From the NCBI GenBank assembly GCA_035048815.1, contig JAUCBN010000003.1, positions 22,738,001 through 22,802,000 of the forward strand: DNA of 64,000 nt. The letters are read 5' to 3'. Shown here piece after piece: positions 50,831-60,745 of the stretch. The first letter of the stretch is position 1, and every line of letters begins with the position of its first letter. The stretch comes from Abelmoschus esculentus. Its lineage: Eukaryota > Streptophyta > Magnoliopsida > Malvales > Malvaceae. The notes under the pieces are model-generated. The model ran no database searches. It was not told where the DNA came from and was given only the letters and a program-made list of their open reading frames with translations. The translations under genes and the position numbers were made by a program.

Positions 50831-53367
50831 TTGAAAACCGCATCTTCAGGCGGAAAATCTTGCTTAACTTCATCCTCTTTGTTGAGATCTTTCTCCTCAA
50901 ATACAAATCTGTATTAGTCTCTGTCGACTTTTTGAAATGTTTGTTTTCAAATTTCCTTCCTCTGAGATCTTTGCTTGTCATGATTTGAATTGTTTTTCTA
51001 ATCTTGCAAATTCCTGTTAAAATTAACCAAAAATATTTTGAATGCATGGATTAGCATGTTTTACCCTATGGATGCCTAACAATATGATGCATGAACCGTG
51101 GTCATTGAGGGATATTTGGATGTACTTTGATCTTCTTTATTCTCTTCATTGAGCCTTTTTCTGTTATGAAAACGACTCATAACAATAACTTTGTACTCTG
51201 CCTGATCTTCTCGAGCTTTCTTTCTCAGACTTCTCTATTCATTCTGATCTGAAATCTCAAGTGCAATAATATTTTAATGATCTTTTATCATGCTGAGATT
51301 GCCCCACTTTCATCATTTAGTGCGTGCAAGATGTCATAGGTCCCTGAACTTTCTCCTGGTCCCTAAACCTTTCTAGTCCCTAAACTTCTATCAAGCTGGA
51401 CTAATATTCATCATTATCACCATGAAACTCGACAATGACTATAATCTGTACGTGATTGCCCCATGTTTACTTACGTCATCTTCGTTATTCGATATTTTGA
51501 CATTTCAAAGCTTCATTTGTTCCTCGTCATACCATTCATCATTAATTAAGTACCAAGGTCATCTCCTGTTCTGCCTGTACTTAAAGGATTAATACATCAT
51601 AGTAATTCCCATGAAATCCTTTGCTTTTTTGTATCTAATCGATTTATCTGCAAGATGCTTGTTAAAACAATATGCAAAAAAGCTCCAAAAATAATTTTAC
51701 TAATTTTGAAAACATTGAAAAATTTTAAATGTCATGGCAAACAGGAAAACAAAAAATTAGGCCTTTGAATACCAAGTGCAGCAAAGCCTTTGAACCAATT
51801 TGTAAAGATCAACTCTAATGTGACCATTTTCCAATTTATTAGACTTTCAGGAGAAGCATTTCCATTTTCCTAATTCTACCCCATTTAAGTGGCACTCTTT
51901 GCCTCACTAACTCACTATGCCCAATCTTTCCCTCTTTTCTGATCTCGATTAAGCATTAGAAGACTAAAAATCCTTGAAGAAAGGTTAACCCTGATATACG
52001 GGATGTATTTCTGAAGATTAACTGTTCTTGTTCCAATACCCGTATATGGTCAAAATGGTCTTTTATGGCTTGTAATGTGGGCTATGGTTCATGGCTAACA
52101 AAAAAAGATATATAGGCTCAAATAATTATTTAAGGGTAATAAAACCAAGGATCATTGTTGCATTGATCTGAATATACTCCGATGAAATATTTTTCTCCTT
52201 TTTTGCGGATCACTCTAGACTGCCCTTTTTGGGTTTTCACCCTAGAGGTCATTTTCTTTTCACCACTTATTTTGTCAGTGGTTCATCTCTTCAAAATATC
52301 TCACAAAACCTTCTGTTCATTTTTCTTTTGTCGTTTGGTTCAACTTTTATGTCAATCATTTGAACTTGACTCCTTAGAAACAAACTTTTACTCTCTTTTT
52401 ATTTTTTTATGTATTAATTCAAAATATTTCTCCTCACTCATCCTTTTTCTTGGTTTCTCATTTCACCTTTATTTTTGTCCCTGATTCATAAGGCATCCCA
52501 AATGTATTTTACTTTCGAACATATTTTCATCCACTTTGCCCCTAGTGTAGGGGTGATCCTTGGTTTGGGTTGTGTCGAAAGAAGAACAATATTAGGCTTA
52601 AAGGGGATAACAAATGATATTTTTCCTATTTTCTTTCTTTGAGAAGGGAGATCAAGGAATGCCAAATATCATCCCATACTTGGATATCTTTGAAGAAAAA
52701 CAGCCTTCAGTTGGATGAAGTTTTGGGTTATTACTTCATTCAAAAATCTTAGTCAACAATGCTTAAGAGGAAACTCACCCAAAATTTGTCTGGGATTTTC
52801 CCGTGATTCTTGAACACTCATCAATATTTCTCTTTTGGCCTAAATAAAGTAGAAACGAGTCACATTATCAGTGTTGATCTCTGAATTTGGTTTAAGGTCA
52901 ATTCTACAATTAGTATTCAAGACCTGAAAGAATGATGTTAGTGATGATATATATATATATATATAAATGTATGGGCGATCAAAAATTAACCCATAACAAA
53001 GAATGTTTTTCTATGACAGTGAATAAAAGAATTAAATTATATGAATTAAAGAATTAAGGAATCAAAGAATATGAAATGCTTACCACTTGAGAGAAAAATA
53101 TATATGAAACAAACATCGTGAGAAAATAAATTGAAATAGCTTCCCTTACAAAGGATCCCCAATGCTCGCGGGCAAAAGCAATTGGGATGATTCGGGGCAT
53201 TACTCCGCAACTATCCCAAAAACACCTTTTCATTAAGATGAAAACTTTCTTGATGTTTTGACATGGACAAGACAGACTTTTCATAGCTCTAAACAATCTT
53301 GGAAGAGCTAATCTTGGCGCTCTGAATCTTCAACGGGCATATCATCTTAAACATTCTCTTTGGTCTT
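50831..53367 (-). other. 3' internal region of the retrotransposon with no recognisable coding sequence
   Basis: This is where protease, reverse transcriptase, RNase H and integrase would lie in an autonomous element of this orientation. I see no open frame of useful length on minus and none of the diagnostic motifs. The plus-strand frame at 52182-52484 is T-rich and hydrophobic, without recognisable similarity, and runs against the element. The minus frame at 53054-53296 follows the gag remnant but does not look like a protease. An (AT)n microsatellite lies at 52947-52965. The region reads as unconstrained internal sequence, either non-coding spacer or fully decayed pol. Confidence 0.6.
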
Positions 53368-54590
53368 CTATTGTTGCACCAATTCCTTTGTCAAGACTCC
53401 TTTATCAACTAGTTTCTTGATTTCCTCCAACAAGGGTCTACATTTATTAGTAGCATGACCTGGTAATCCCATATGGAACTCACAAACATTGTTGGGATCA
53501 TAGCTATGAGCAAAAGGGCTTGGCGCTTTCTTCATTGGCCTTGGAGTGAGATATTGAGCTTTAACAAGATAAGAAAATAGATCGGTAATAGGCATTCCGA
53601 ATATCTTCTAATCTATGCTTTTTTGAGGAATCTTTTATTGTCGTCCTGAAGAACTTGGTGATCTTTTTCTTTTACGACCTCGGGAACCTTGAACATTACA
53701 CTCATTCACCTCTTCTGGCTTCTTGTCTTCTGTAGAACTTTTGAGCCTGGGTTCAATTTTCCCTTGTTGGATTCCAACTTCTATTACCCCACCAAGGGCC
53801 ATAAAATCTTTAAAGTTCCCCTTGAATTCATAAGCATTTTATCGAAGAAAGGAGATGGTAGAGTCTGATGAAACATTTCGGACATTTCCTCTTCTATCAT
53901 GGATGGTTGCACCTGAGATGCTAGCATCCTCCATCTTAATGCATAATCCTTAAAGCTTTCATCATCTTTCATTCTCATATTCTGTAAAGTCCGACGATCT
54001 GGAGCCAAGTCTATGACATACCTGTATTGCCCCAAGAATTCTTTTTCCAAATCAACCCATGTTCGGATTCGCTCTCGACTTAATCTGTTGTACCATGTTA
54101 CAGCAGGTCCAGTCAAACTATCATGAAAGTAGTGAATCATCATTTGATCATTATCTAGATATCCTTTCATTTTCCGACAAAATATCGTCAAGTGAATTTT
54201 AGGACAACTAGACCCGTCATACTTCTCAAAAACAGGGATTTTGAATTTTGGTGGAATATCCAAATTAGGGACCAGATAAAACTCCCTTGCACTAAACTTG
54301 GAGTTCGCTTCTTTTTTACTTGACTCAATTTTCTTTTGGAGCTCTGTGCACATATTTGTCAATTCATCAACACGTTTTAAGGAAAACGTACTCGTGCTCA
54401 AACTTGATACTCCAGGGTAGATAGTCAGACATGGCTTCAAGATTTGGTCATCTGCCTTTGATTGAGACTTTTTTATCTGCTCTTGTGATCTTTCTTGAAT
54501 ACTTGCAACTTCTCCCATATTCTTATCCATGATGTCTAATTCTCGAACTTTTATTAATGTTGAGTTACTGTCATTGGAACCCTCGACCAC
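53368..54590 (-). pseudogene. Broken gag (capsid/nucleocapsid) of a Ty3/gypsy retrotransposon
   Basis: Gag forms the particle that packages the element's RNA. The first open part (53784-54590, 268 codons from the ATG at 54590) has a charged N-terminal third with a possible coiled coil near residues 74-95. The retrotransposon gag core spans about residues 115-255, with 'KFKIPVFEKYDG' (115-126), 'HLTIFCRKM' (133-141), 'AVTWYNRL' (163-170) and 'DLAPDRRTLQNM' (194-205). Near 53816-53822 an apparent one-base loss in a run of G (C on the printed strand) shifts the frame. The other frame then continues the similarity through a basic stretch and meets a TAA at 53635-53637 and a TAG shortly after. It reopens at 53595 with a 75-codon segment carrying a zinc knuckle variant, C38-x2-H41-x5-H47-x4-C52, followed by a stop. 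It is dead as a gene; family assignment is firm and lineage (Tat/Ogre-like) is likely. Confidence 0.88.
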
Positions 54591-55391
54591 TTTAGATTCA
54601 TGTGTGTTAATGCAATGTTGATAAATAATAATGTTATGATATAAAATATAAACTAAACATATGCATGAATGTAATAAAATATTAATCCCAAAAGTGGTTT
54701 ATACAATGTAATGTAAATATGTCAACTTGTCAGAATAATAAAATGGTATTTAGGAACAAAAATATGTTAACAGAACTAAATGCATGAATGCAAGAGATAT
54801 CGATTTCAAGAACTAGTCATTAGACAATAATCATATAACCAAAAGATCGAATACAAGGAGAAGTCAATTTGTTAATAGGAAACAGCTGGCTTGAGCTTCT
54901 TGGTTGATCACCTCGTTCGGTCTGGTTCGGCATCTGTCTTGGTATGTTGATAAAAATCTGACGAGTCTTCAACTTTATCAAGCAAAAACCCATGTATATT
55001 TGACATTTCATGTACTTGGTTCTGAAGTTGATCACTAATTCCATTTGGAATAACCTTGGTGACTGGTTCGGTCTAGTTTTCAACATGTTGTTCTTTACTT
55101 AAAACGTCGACTAAAAACTTGCAAACTGATTTTCTACCTGTCGTCCTACTTCCTGATGTCCTCTTCTATTAGCCGTTATTTGTGAAATTTGAACCTAACT
55201 CTTAAGTTCACAATTCTCTTTTCCTGAGTCTTTATCTATCAATAATAACCTTGGGATGCCCCCATTTATCCGCCAAATATCCACTTTTTGCCTATCTTCG
55301 CCTTTTAGCTACCGTGTCTCGCTTATGTTTATACTTGCCCCGGTACCCGACTTGAAGCTTGAAAAAATGCTAAACTCAATATGAATCTAAT
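54591..55391 (-). other. Region upstream of gag, possible decayed leader or extra open frame
   Basis: Downstream of the nested solo LTR in element orientation and just before gag. The minus frame at 54820-55086 (88 codons) shows no family resemblance. A different minus frame over about 54890-55080 gives a hydrophilic, acidic peptide interrupted by stops, which might be the remnant of an N-terminal extension of gag or of an extra ORF as some Tat/Ogre elements carry. I cannot support a function. Confidence 0.4.
55387..55391 (+). repeat. Target-site duplication, left (CTAAT)
   Basis: 'ctaat' lies immediately before the 'tgtaacccc' terminus and is repeated exactly at 58995-58999 immediately after the 'gatgttaca' terminus. 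A 5 bp duplication is typical of LTR-retrotransposon integration. Confidence 0.85.
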
Positions 55392-55959
55392 TGTAACCCC
55401 CTTAGCCTGGCCTAGACGGAACCGACACTAACGGGTTACACAGGGAATATCAAACCAAACCCGCGAAGGTTCAATTCGATAAACAACCCTAAAACCGTTA
55501 TATTTTTTTATTTTATCTTACCTAGATGCACAATCTTATTCCTACGTGACAATGTCTCATACAAAGCATTAGCGGTAACACATTAATTAAAAACAAACAT
55601 CCGATTAAACACTCAAGTAGATTAAGGACTAAAACGTAAAACTTTTAAATTCAATTCGTAAAGTGGAAATTCTGTCCATCAAAGTTCAATTAAATACTCA
55701 AGTGTTCTTCACAGCAAATTTCAACTCAAATGGATCATCCTAACATCATCAATTGCATGTTTCTCTTATTTAGGGACCAAAATGTAAATCTTCCAAAATA
55801 AATGGACTTCATCCAAATTAGGTTAACCATCTTGAAATTAAATCAACTTTATACTTGCATGCAAAATTTCAGCTCAAAATAACATCGGTAAGCACCTCAA
55901 TCGAACAAAGGAAGATATCTAGGACTAAAGTATAATTTCTAGCAACCTTCAATTCTTGG

Positions 55960-56165
55960 TGATCAAAGGTTTCGAAACCTTCCCAGAGGTTCCGAAACCT
56001 TTTGGAAAAGGTTTCGAAACCTTGCTGGAAAGTTTCAAAACTTTTCGCGTCCAGTAGCTATCCAGAATTGAAACTGCCCGTAAGGTTTCGAAACTATTTG
56101 TCAAAGGTTTCGGAACCTTCACCCAAAGGTTTCGAAACTTTGGGTCTGGAACCAAAAGTTTCGTT
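55960..56165. repeat. Cluster of palindromic 'aaggtttcgaaacctt' repeats
   Basis: The 16 bp perfect palindrome 'aaggtttcgaaacctt' occurs at 55966-55981 and 56008-56023, with degenerate versions near 55987, 56030, 56082, 56104, 56126 and 56151, mostly spaced about 21-22 bp. The minus frame at 55949-56155 is a translation of this repeat. The cluster lies near one end of the solo LTR and may be regulatory or simply a minisatellite. Confidence 0.85.
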
Positions 56166-56862
56166 ACACTAAGTTCATATCAATTACTCAATAATCAACC
56201 ATTAATTAGATCCACTAAATGCATCAATCCTAGGCATATTTAGTAACATATGGCACATAATCAACAACGACATAATCAATCAAGCTATAGGCATGCTCCC
56301 TAGGAAATGATTAACAACATATCAATCATGCTAGTACATGCTTCAACAATCCAAACAATTCCAAAGTTCAATAATTAACAATCAAACAATAATGGTCTTA
56401 TTACAACATAAACCAAAGCCTAAGTACACACTCCTCACATAGGTTGGGTTACACATTGCCTTGCCCAATTTGTTTGCCAAAAACATACCAAATTCAAAGT
56501 GATTCTTCCCCTTGGTTTTCTTGCCTCGAACGATGCCCCAAGTGCCTTTATTTCTCTGCATGGATGAAAAGAGAGCTTAAGCAAACATTCTTAGTGAGGA
56601 AGCTCTACACAAATCATCAATGCATCTATTTAAAATCATGATGAAAACATAGTTTGTAATACATTATTAAATCATGCATGCTAACATCTCATGCTCATGT
56701 TCTTTAAACCAAATGCATCCTTGAGTTCACATAACCTTATCAAAACAATTTATAAACGATGCACAATCTTCTTCTCAAATTCATGCATGTATATTGGCAT
56801 TCTAGTGACCACTTAATGTGAACCTTGGGTTCACCGAATACACGGATCCTTTTTCTCAACAT

Positions 56863-57113
56863 GCATCGGTCGGACACTTAGTCATCCTTGTATACATGTT
56901 ATCCCCCACTACGCACGGTTGGACACAAAGTCACCCTTGTTTACGTATGGGTCAACTATATGCACGGTCGGACACAAAGTCACCCTTGTTTACATATAGG
57001 CAAGCTCTACACGCACGGTTAGACACAAAGTCACCCTTGTTTACGTGTAGGCGGCACTACCACGCACGATTGGACACAAAGTCACCTTTGTTTACGTGTA
57101 GGCAACATCATTA
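56863..57113. repeat. Tandem repeat, ~50 bp unit, five copies
   Basis: Copies begin with 'gcacggt(t/c)ggacacaaag' or a variant at 56863, 56913, 56962, 57013 and 57064. Each continues with 'tcacccttgtttacgt' and a variable 15 bp tail. The 137-codon frame at 56818-57231 gets its repeated peptide from this array because several units are close to 51 bp; it is not evidence of a gene. Confidence 0.9.
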
Positions 57114-57213
57114 TTCTCTTTATTTTATAGTGCAATCAATCCTAATGACATGTCATTTGTATTCGAATCTAAAGTTAGTGTCACTAAGCCAATATCATAA
57201 TCAAATGTGCATG

Positions 57214-57433
57214 ATAACTTGCTGCTCATAATGCATGCATAATATGTTCAATAAATGAACCAAAGCCATGCCCAAAGGCACCATCATGTATAAGGCAATT
57301 AACCATATTGTATTCCAAATCATATAACTTGCTGCTCATAATGCATGCATAATATGCTTAACAAATGAACAAAAGCCATGCCCAAAGGTACCATCATGTA
57401 TAAGGCAAATAACAATATTGTATCCCAAATCAT
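57214..57433. repeat. Tandem duplication, 110 bp unit, two copies
   Basis: 'ataacttgctgctcataatg' occurs at 57214 and again at 57324. The following sequence, including 'gccatgcccaaagg' and 'accatcatgtataaggcaa', matches with few differences across 110 bp. Confidence 0.9.
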
Positions 57434-58994
57434 TTCTCATAATTTTTCATAATCATAGATGCTAAATAAGCTATGCATTTCAGCAAGTAATTCTCATGTA
57501 TGCACCATTTCAAAACATGCTCATGCATTTCCATAAATCTAATTGCATTACCAACATAATGCCTTTATCAAATGTAGCCGAAACTCATATCGGTTTATCA
57601 AAAACATTTATTTTACTTACTCTTGAACTATGGAAGGTTTTTACACTCTTTCATAGTCCCCAAAACAGAATCATACCAAACGCGGTTCGCTTTAAATCCG
57701 TAATCACTCACCAACAAGAAAAACGAGCTTTTGCCGCTATCCAATGATCGCACCAACGCACCAGCACTCAAGCTTCTTCTTCTACCTCTTCTACAACATT
57801 AAAAACAGAGCATTCTCACATCATAACATGCTCAAACCAATAGCCATATCCGATCACCATTAAACTACCGAAAACTTAGTCGAAAAGACCGTAAACTAAG
57901 CCAAAACGCATCCGAACAACATCAGCCCAAAACCTAACGAATCTAACATCTAATCCACTTCAATTATGATCCAAAAACACATCCAAACCATCCTTATATC
58001 TCCAGCAACATTAAAGCATCTAAAACAGCCCATAAAACAACTGAAAAGCGCCTTAAAACTACACCAATTGCATTATTCTGGGATTAAATTAATGTGCTAT
58101 CAAATCAAGAATCAATTAATCATTTAATTAACATAAAAATACAATTGAATCCATCTAATTCCAGCATTGAATAAGATCCAAATAGATTTCACAAAAACAT
58201 TCACAAAATCACTAAATCTAACATTAAAAACATAGAATCAAGTTTTTATTAAAAGATTAGCAAGCTAATACTTTGGAATTTCAATAAATAACCTTAGAAA
58301 GAAATTAAAAATCCAGAAAATTACCTTCAAGATCTATTCACCAAAAAGATATAATTTCCTCTTCTTGATTCCTTGCAATTTGATGTTGATTTGATGAAAT
58401 TGATGCTTAGGTTTTGTAAAGGATGAAAAGATGATGAAAATGATGTAATCTTTGTTGAAAAAGGTGCAAAAATTAGCAAGGAATTGAAGAGAAAAGATGA
58501 AGAGAAAGTAGAGAGAAAATGAGAGAAAAAGATGAGAGAAAATGAGAGAAAAGTGGTTTTGAGAGAAAATGATTAAAAATCTCTAATTAAAATAATTAAA
58601 ACACATTTTGGTGAATAAATCATTATTGAAAATTAGAAATGGGTTTATGGCCCTCTAAGGATTCTAAGTTTAGCTTGCTTTTCAATTTAGTCACTAAAAC
58701 ATCATATTTTCCGAAAATTACAAAATAAGTCCTCCAATTTTTTCCAAAAATTACAATTTGGTCACTTATGCATAATTAAGCATAATCAAAAATCAATATA
58801 AAGTCCAAATTATTTTCTTTTAATCTTGAAATATATTTTCAATATTTTAAACCATATTCCAAAATTATTATTTTTCCTAATTAAAATATTCTTATTTATT
58901 TTTCCCCGGAATAATGAACCGGAGAACCCGATTCGACCCGAATCGAATTCTCCTAACTTAAGCCTAACTAATAACCCAAAAATAGGATGTTACA

Positions 58995-58999
58995 CTAAT
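58995..58999 (+). repeat. Target-site duplication, right (CTAAT)
   Basis: Exact copy of the 5 bp at 55387-55391, placed directly outside the 'gatgttaca' terminus of the nested LTR. With the left copy it dates this insertion as later than that of the host element. Confidence 0.85.
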
Positions 59000-59981
59000 T
59001 CTTTTTTTACCTACTGGAACGGTGTAGCAAAACCTCGTAGTTGTTGGTGTTGTAATCATTCTCCTTACGGTAACTAAAATACCTTATCGAATAACTCTTC
59101 ATGTCAGTATCCAAAAATTCCCAACTTACCCTTGATTTTAACAGACATGCACCATGCTTGAAATCTTCTAAAACAATCTTGTATGACTTGGTCTCCTCGA
59201 ACGTTAACTCTGATCTTATACTGAGTCTTCTTGAATATAGTCTACCTCAGTAAATTGTCTTTCACTTGTCTATCAAACCCTTTAGTTTATGACCATTGTC
59301 TATATAACTAGCTCATAAATCGATACCTCTAATGCATGCTATATGAACTCACTCACACACCACCAAAAAAGTGTTAGTATGGTGAATTAATAATCTAATT
59401 GAAAATAAATTAAATCGCGAAAAATAACCAGAGAATAATTTATGTTGCATAAAAATTACCCAGAGAGCATATTATCTTGCGTACAAATAACCAGAGAGCA
59501 ATTTAACACAGAAATCCTAATTTGGCGGCATTTCGACAGGATATCGCCTTATCTTATGGTCCCTGTCTGGCTCTATTAGGGGTAGGTTTCTACTCTACAC
59601 ATGTGGGTTTAGATCTAGACTCGGGGTTCCCGAACTGTCGTTATCGTCTACTGCGATGATAAGACATCGATTCGGTAGTATAGGTCCCTTACAATGGAGG
59701 TGAAGACCTCACGACGCGTAAGGTTAGTATACCGGAAGCAGATAAAAATTCGAAACTCGGAGCTGGATAGCATCACGTCGGACAATGTTTAACTCCCACT
59801 CAAAGGTAAAAGCTCAGGTCGAGAGCTGATGCATGAATGACAAATATATCACACAAAATGAAAATACTATCCTTATCCAAACGATATTTATTTGACAATA
59901 ATAAATTAAATTAATATCTATATTCGAAATACGGAAATGCCACGTGTAATTAATAATTAGGCCTGACTCTCAAAAAAAATT
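59000..59981 (-). other. 5' untranslated leader of the retrotransposon
   Basis: Between the nested LTR and the primer-binding site; on the element strand it directly follows the primer site. I see no open frame of interest. Short repeats 'aaataaccagagagcaattt' / 'aaaaataaccagagaataat' and 'ttacccagagagcatatt' lie at about 59420-59505. Such leaders usually contain packaging and dimerisation signals, but none can be recognised by eye. Confidence 0.6.
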
Positions 59982-59999
59982 TCCCCAGCGGAGTCGCCA
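59982..59999 (-). other. Primer-binding site complementary to tRNA-Arg 3' end
   Basis: The printed strand reads 'tccccagcggagtcgcca', which equals the 3' end of a plant tRNA-Arg (acceptor strand plus CCA) as I know it. The minus strand therefore offers 'tggcgactccgctgggga' for the tRNA to prime reverse transcription. It lies three bases inside the LTR end at 60003. A tRNA-Arg primer is characteristic of Tat/Ogre elements, though not exclusive to them. Confidence 0.85.
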
Positions 60000-60002
60000 A
60001 GC

Positions 60003-60745
60003 TGTCGCAACCGTTTTAAAACCAAAACGTATGAAAAATAGCCTGGCCAGTTGATTTTTGAAAATCGGATTTTAATTGCTTTTAATTATGAAAAACCAAA
60101 TTTTAATGAAAACATTTGAATTTTAAAATTAATTTGGAGTCGCCACCGGCCACTTTGGTAGGCCAGACACCATAAAATAAACAAGAGATTCTTTTTAAAA
60201 GATTTTGGGTTCGGGAGTCGGTTACGCGTAAGAACGACCCTTACGAGCTCCCGAAAATCGGTACCTTTTAATTACACGTGGCATTTCGGTATTTCAAATA
60301 ATAATATTAATTTAATCCGTCATTGGTAAATAAATATTATTCGAATAAGAATATCCTTTTAGATAAGAAAATACATTTCTTTTAAATACGAGCTTGAATA
60401 AGACGTCCTCTAGATACGAAACCTTAACTCGTATTTAAAGAAATATAAGTTCTTCCCCAAAAGGTTTTAAAATGCATGATCGATTATTATCTTGTCGATT
60501 TTAAGTTCTAACCTAAAAAGGCACCATCAATTTAAATATTTAAATCCTATTAAATTATTAATTTCACCGAGTGTATTATGATAACATCTGAATGCACGGA
60601 CACTACCATCTCGACACCAAACAAAATTAATAATTCTATTGGTGCTATTAATCTTTGACTAATTAATTTTATTAAATTCTAACCTTAAAATATTTATCAT
60701 TTTCTACTTTTCAATCACGCACCGAATACGATACCGAAGTACACT
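60003..60745 (-). mobile_element. 5' LTR of the retrotransposon, truncated (about 743 of 1684 bp)
   Basis: It starts 'tgtcgcaaccg' and matches 47783 onward at a constant offset of 12220 with about 30 substitutions. The match stops at 'gaagtacactct', beyond which the sequence is satellite ('ctctataaagcc'). The missing part is the outer portion, which on the element strand is the LTR start and U3. The copy therefore lacks the promoter region expected to drive the element. The join shares 'ctct' (60744-60747) with both partners, so the exact breakpoint is ambiguous by four bases. Confidence 0.92.

Larger units (their letters stand above)
55392..58994. mobile_element. Nested solo LTR, ~3.6 kb
   Basis: The sequence starts 'tgtaacccccttagcctgg' and ends 'aaaaataggatgttaca', giving TG...CA boundaries, and is flanked by perfect CTAAT duplications. 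Neither terminal sequence recurs inside, and no gag or pol motif or primer-binding site is visible. It is therefore best read as a solo LTR left by recombination between two LTRs, unusually long at 3603 bp. The TGTAAC start followed by 'cgacactaacgggttacac' resembles long-LTR Ty3/gypsy chromoviruses such as Tekay/Del, which is an inference. Orientation is uncertain: the start motif favours plus, while the pyrimidine-rich, leader-like sequence on the minus strand around 58300-58570 could favour minus. Frames at 56444-56641, 56818-57231, 57496-57747 and 58826-59077 show no recognisable family and are not called. Confidence 0.8.
47783..60745 (-). mobile_element. Non-autonomous Ty3/gypsy-type LTR retrotransposon, Tat/Ogre-like, truncated at its 5' end
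   Basis: Two direct copies of one sequence start at 47783 and 60003 and align with a constant offset of 12220, so they are LTRs. In minus-strand orientation the LTR begins 'tgtaatacccgaatttt' and ends 'cggtcgcgaca', giving TG...CA termini. A tRNA-Arg primer-binding site sits just inside the high-coordinate LTR and a polypurine tract just inside the low-coordinate LTR, which fixes the orientation as minus, in agreement with the gag remnant. No protease, reverse transcriptase, RNase H or integrase frame is visible in the 10.5 kb internal region. Removing the nested 3.6 kb solo LTR leaves about 9.4 kb, short for the lineage. The Tat/Ogre assignment is an inference from the gag style and tRNA-Arg primer. 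The outer part of the 5' LTR is missing, so a target-site duplication cannot be tested. Confidence 0.88.

Noticed and set aside
50439..51047. Frames of 70-101 codons on both strands
   Set aside because: Internally repetitive translations of tandem repeats in the retrotransposon 3' region, open on both strands.
52182..52484. 100-codon hydrophobic frame on plus
   Set aside because: Opposite to the element's orientation, T-rich, and without any recognisable family feature.
53054..53296. 80-codon frame on minus downstream of gag, considered as protease
   Set aside because: No aspartic protease signature is visible and it does not continue from the gag frame; it remains unexplained internal sequence.
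55949..56155. 68-codon frame on minus
   Set aside because: It is the translation of the palindromic 'aaggtttcgaaacctt' repeat cluster.
56818..57231. 137-codon frame on plus with a repeating peptide
   Set aside because: The repeating peptide comes from five ~50 bp tandem DNA repeats inside a solo LTR; units of 49-51 bp do not keep frame reliably, so there is no sign of coding selection.
47783..60745. Plus-strand orientation of the large retroelement, because both LTRs start with 'tgtcgc' on the printed strand
   Set aside because: TG...CA ends read alike on both strands. The primer-binding site, polypurine tract and gag all agree on minus.
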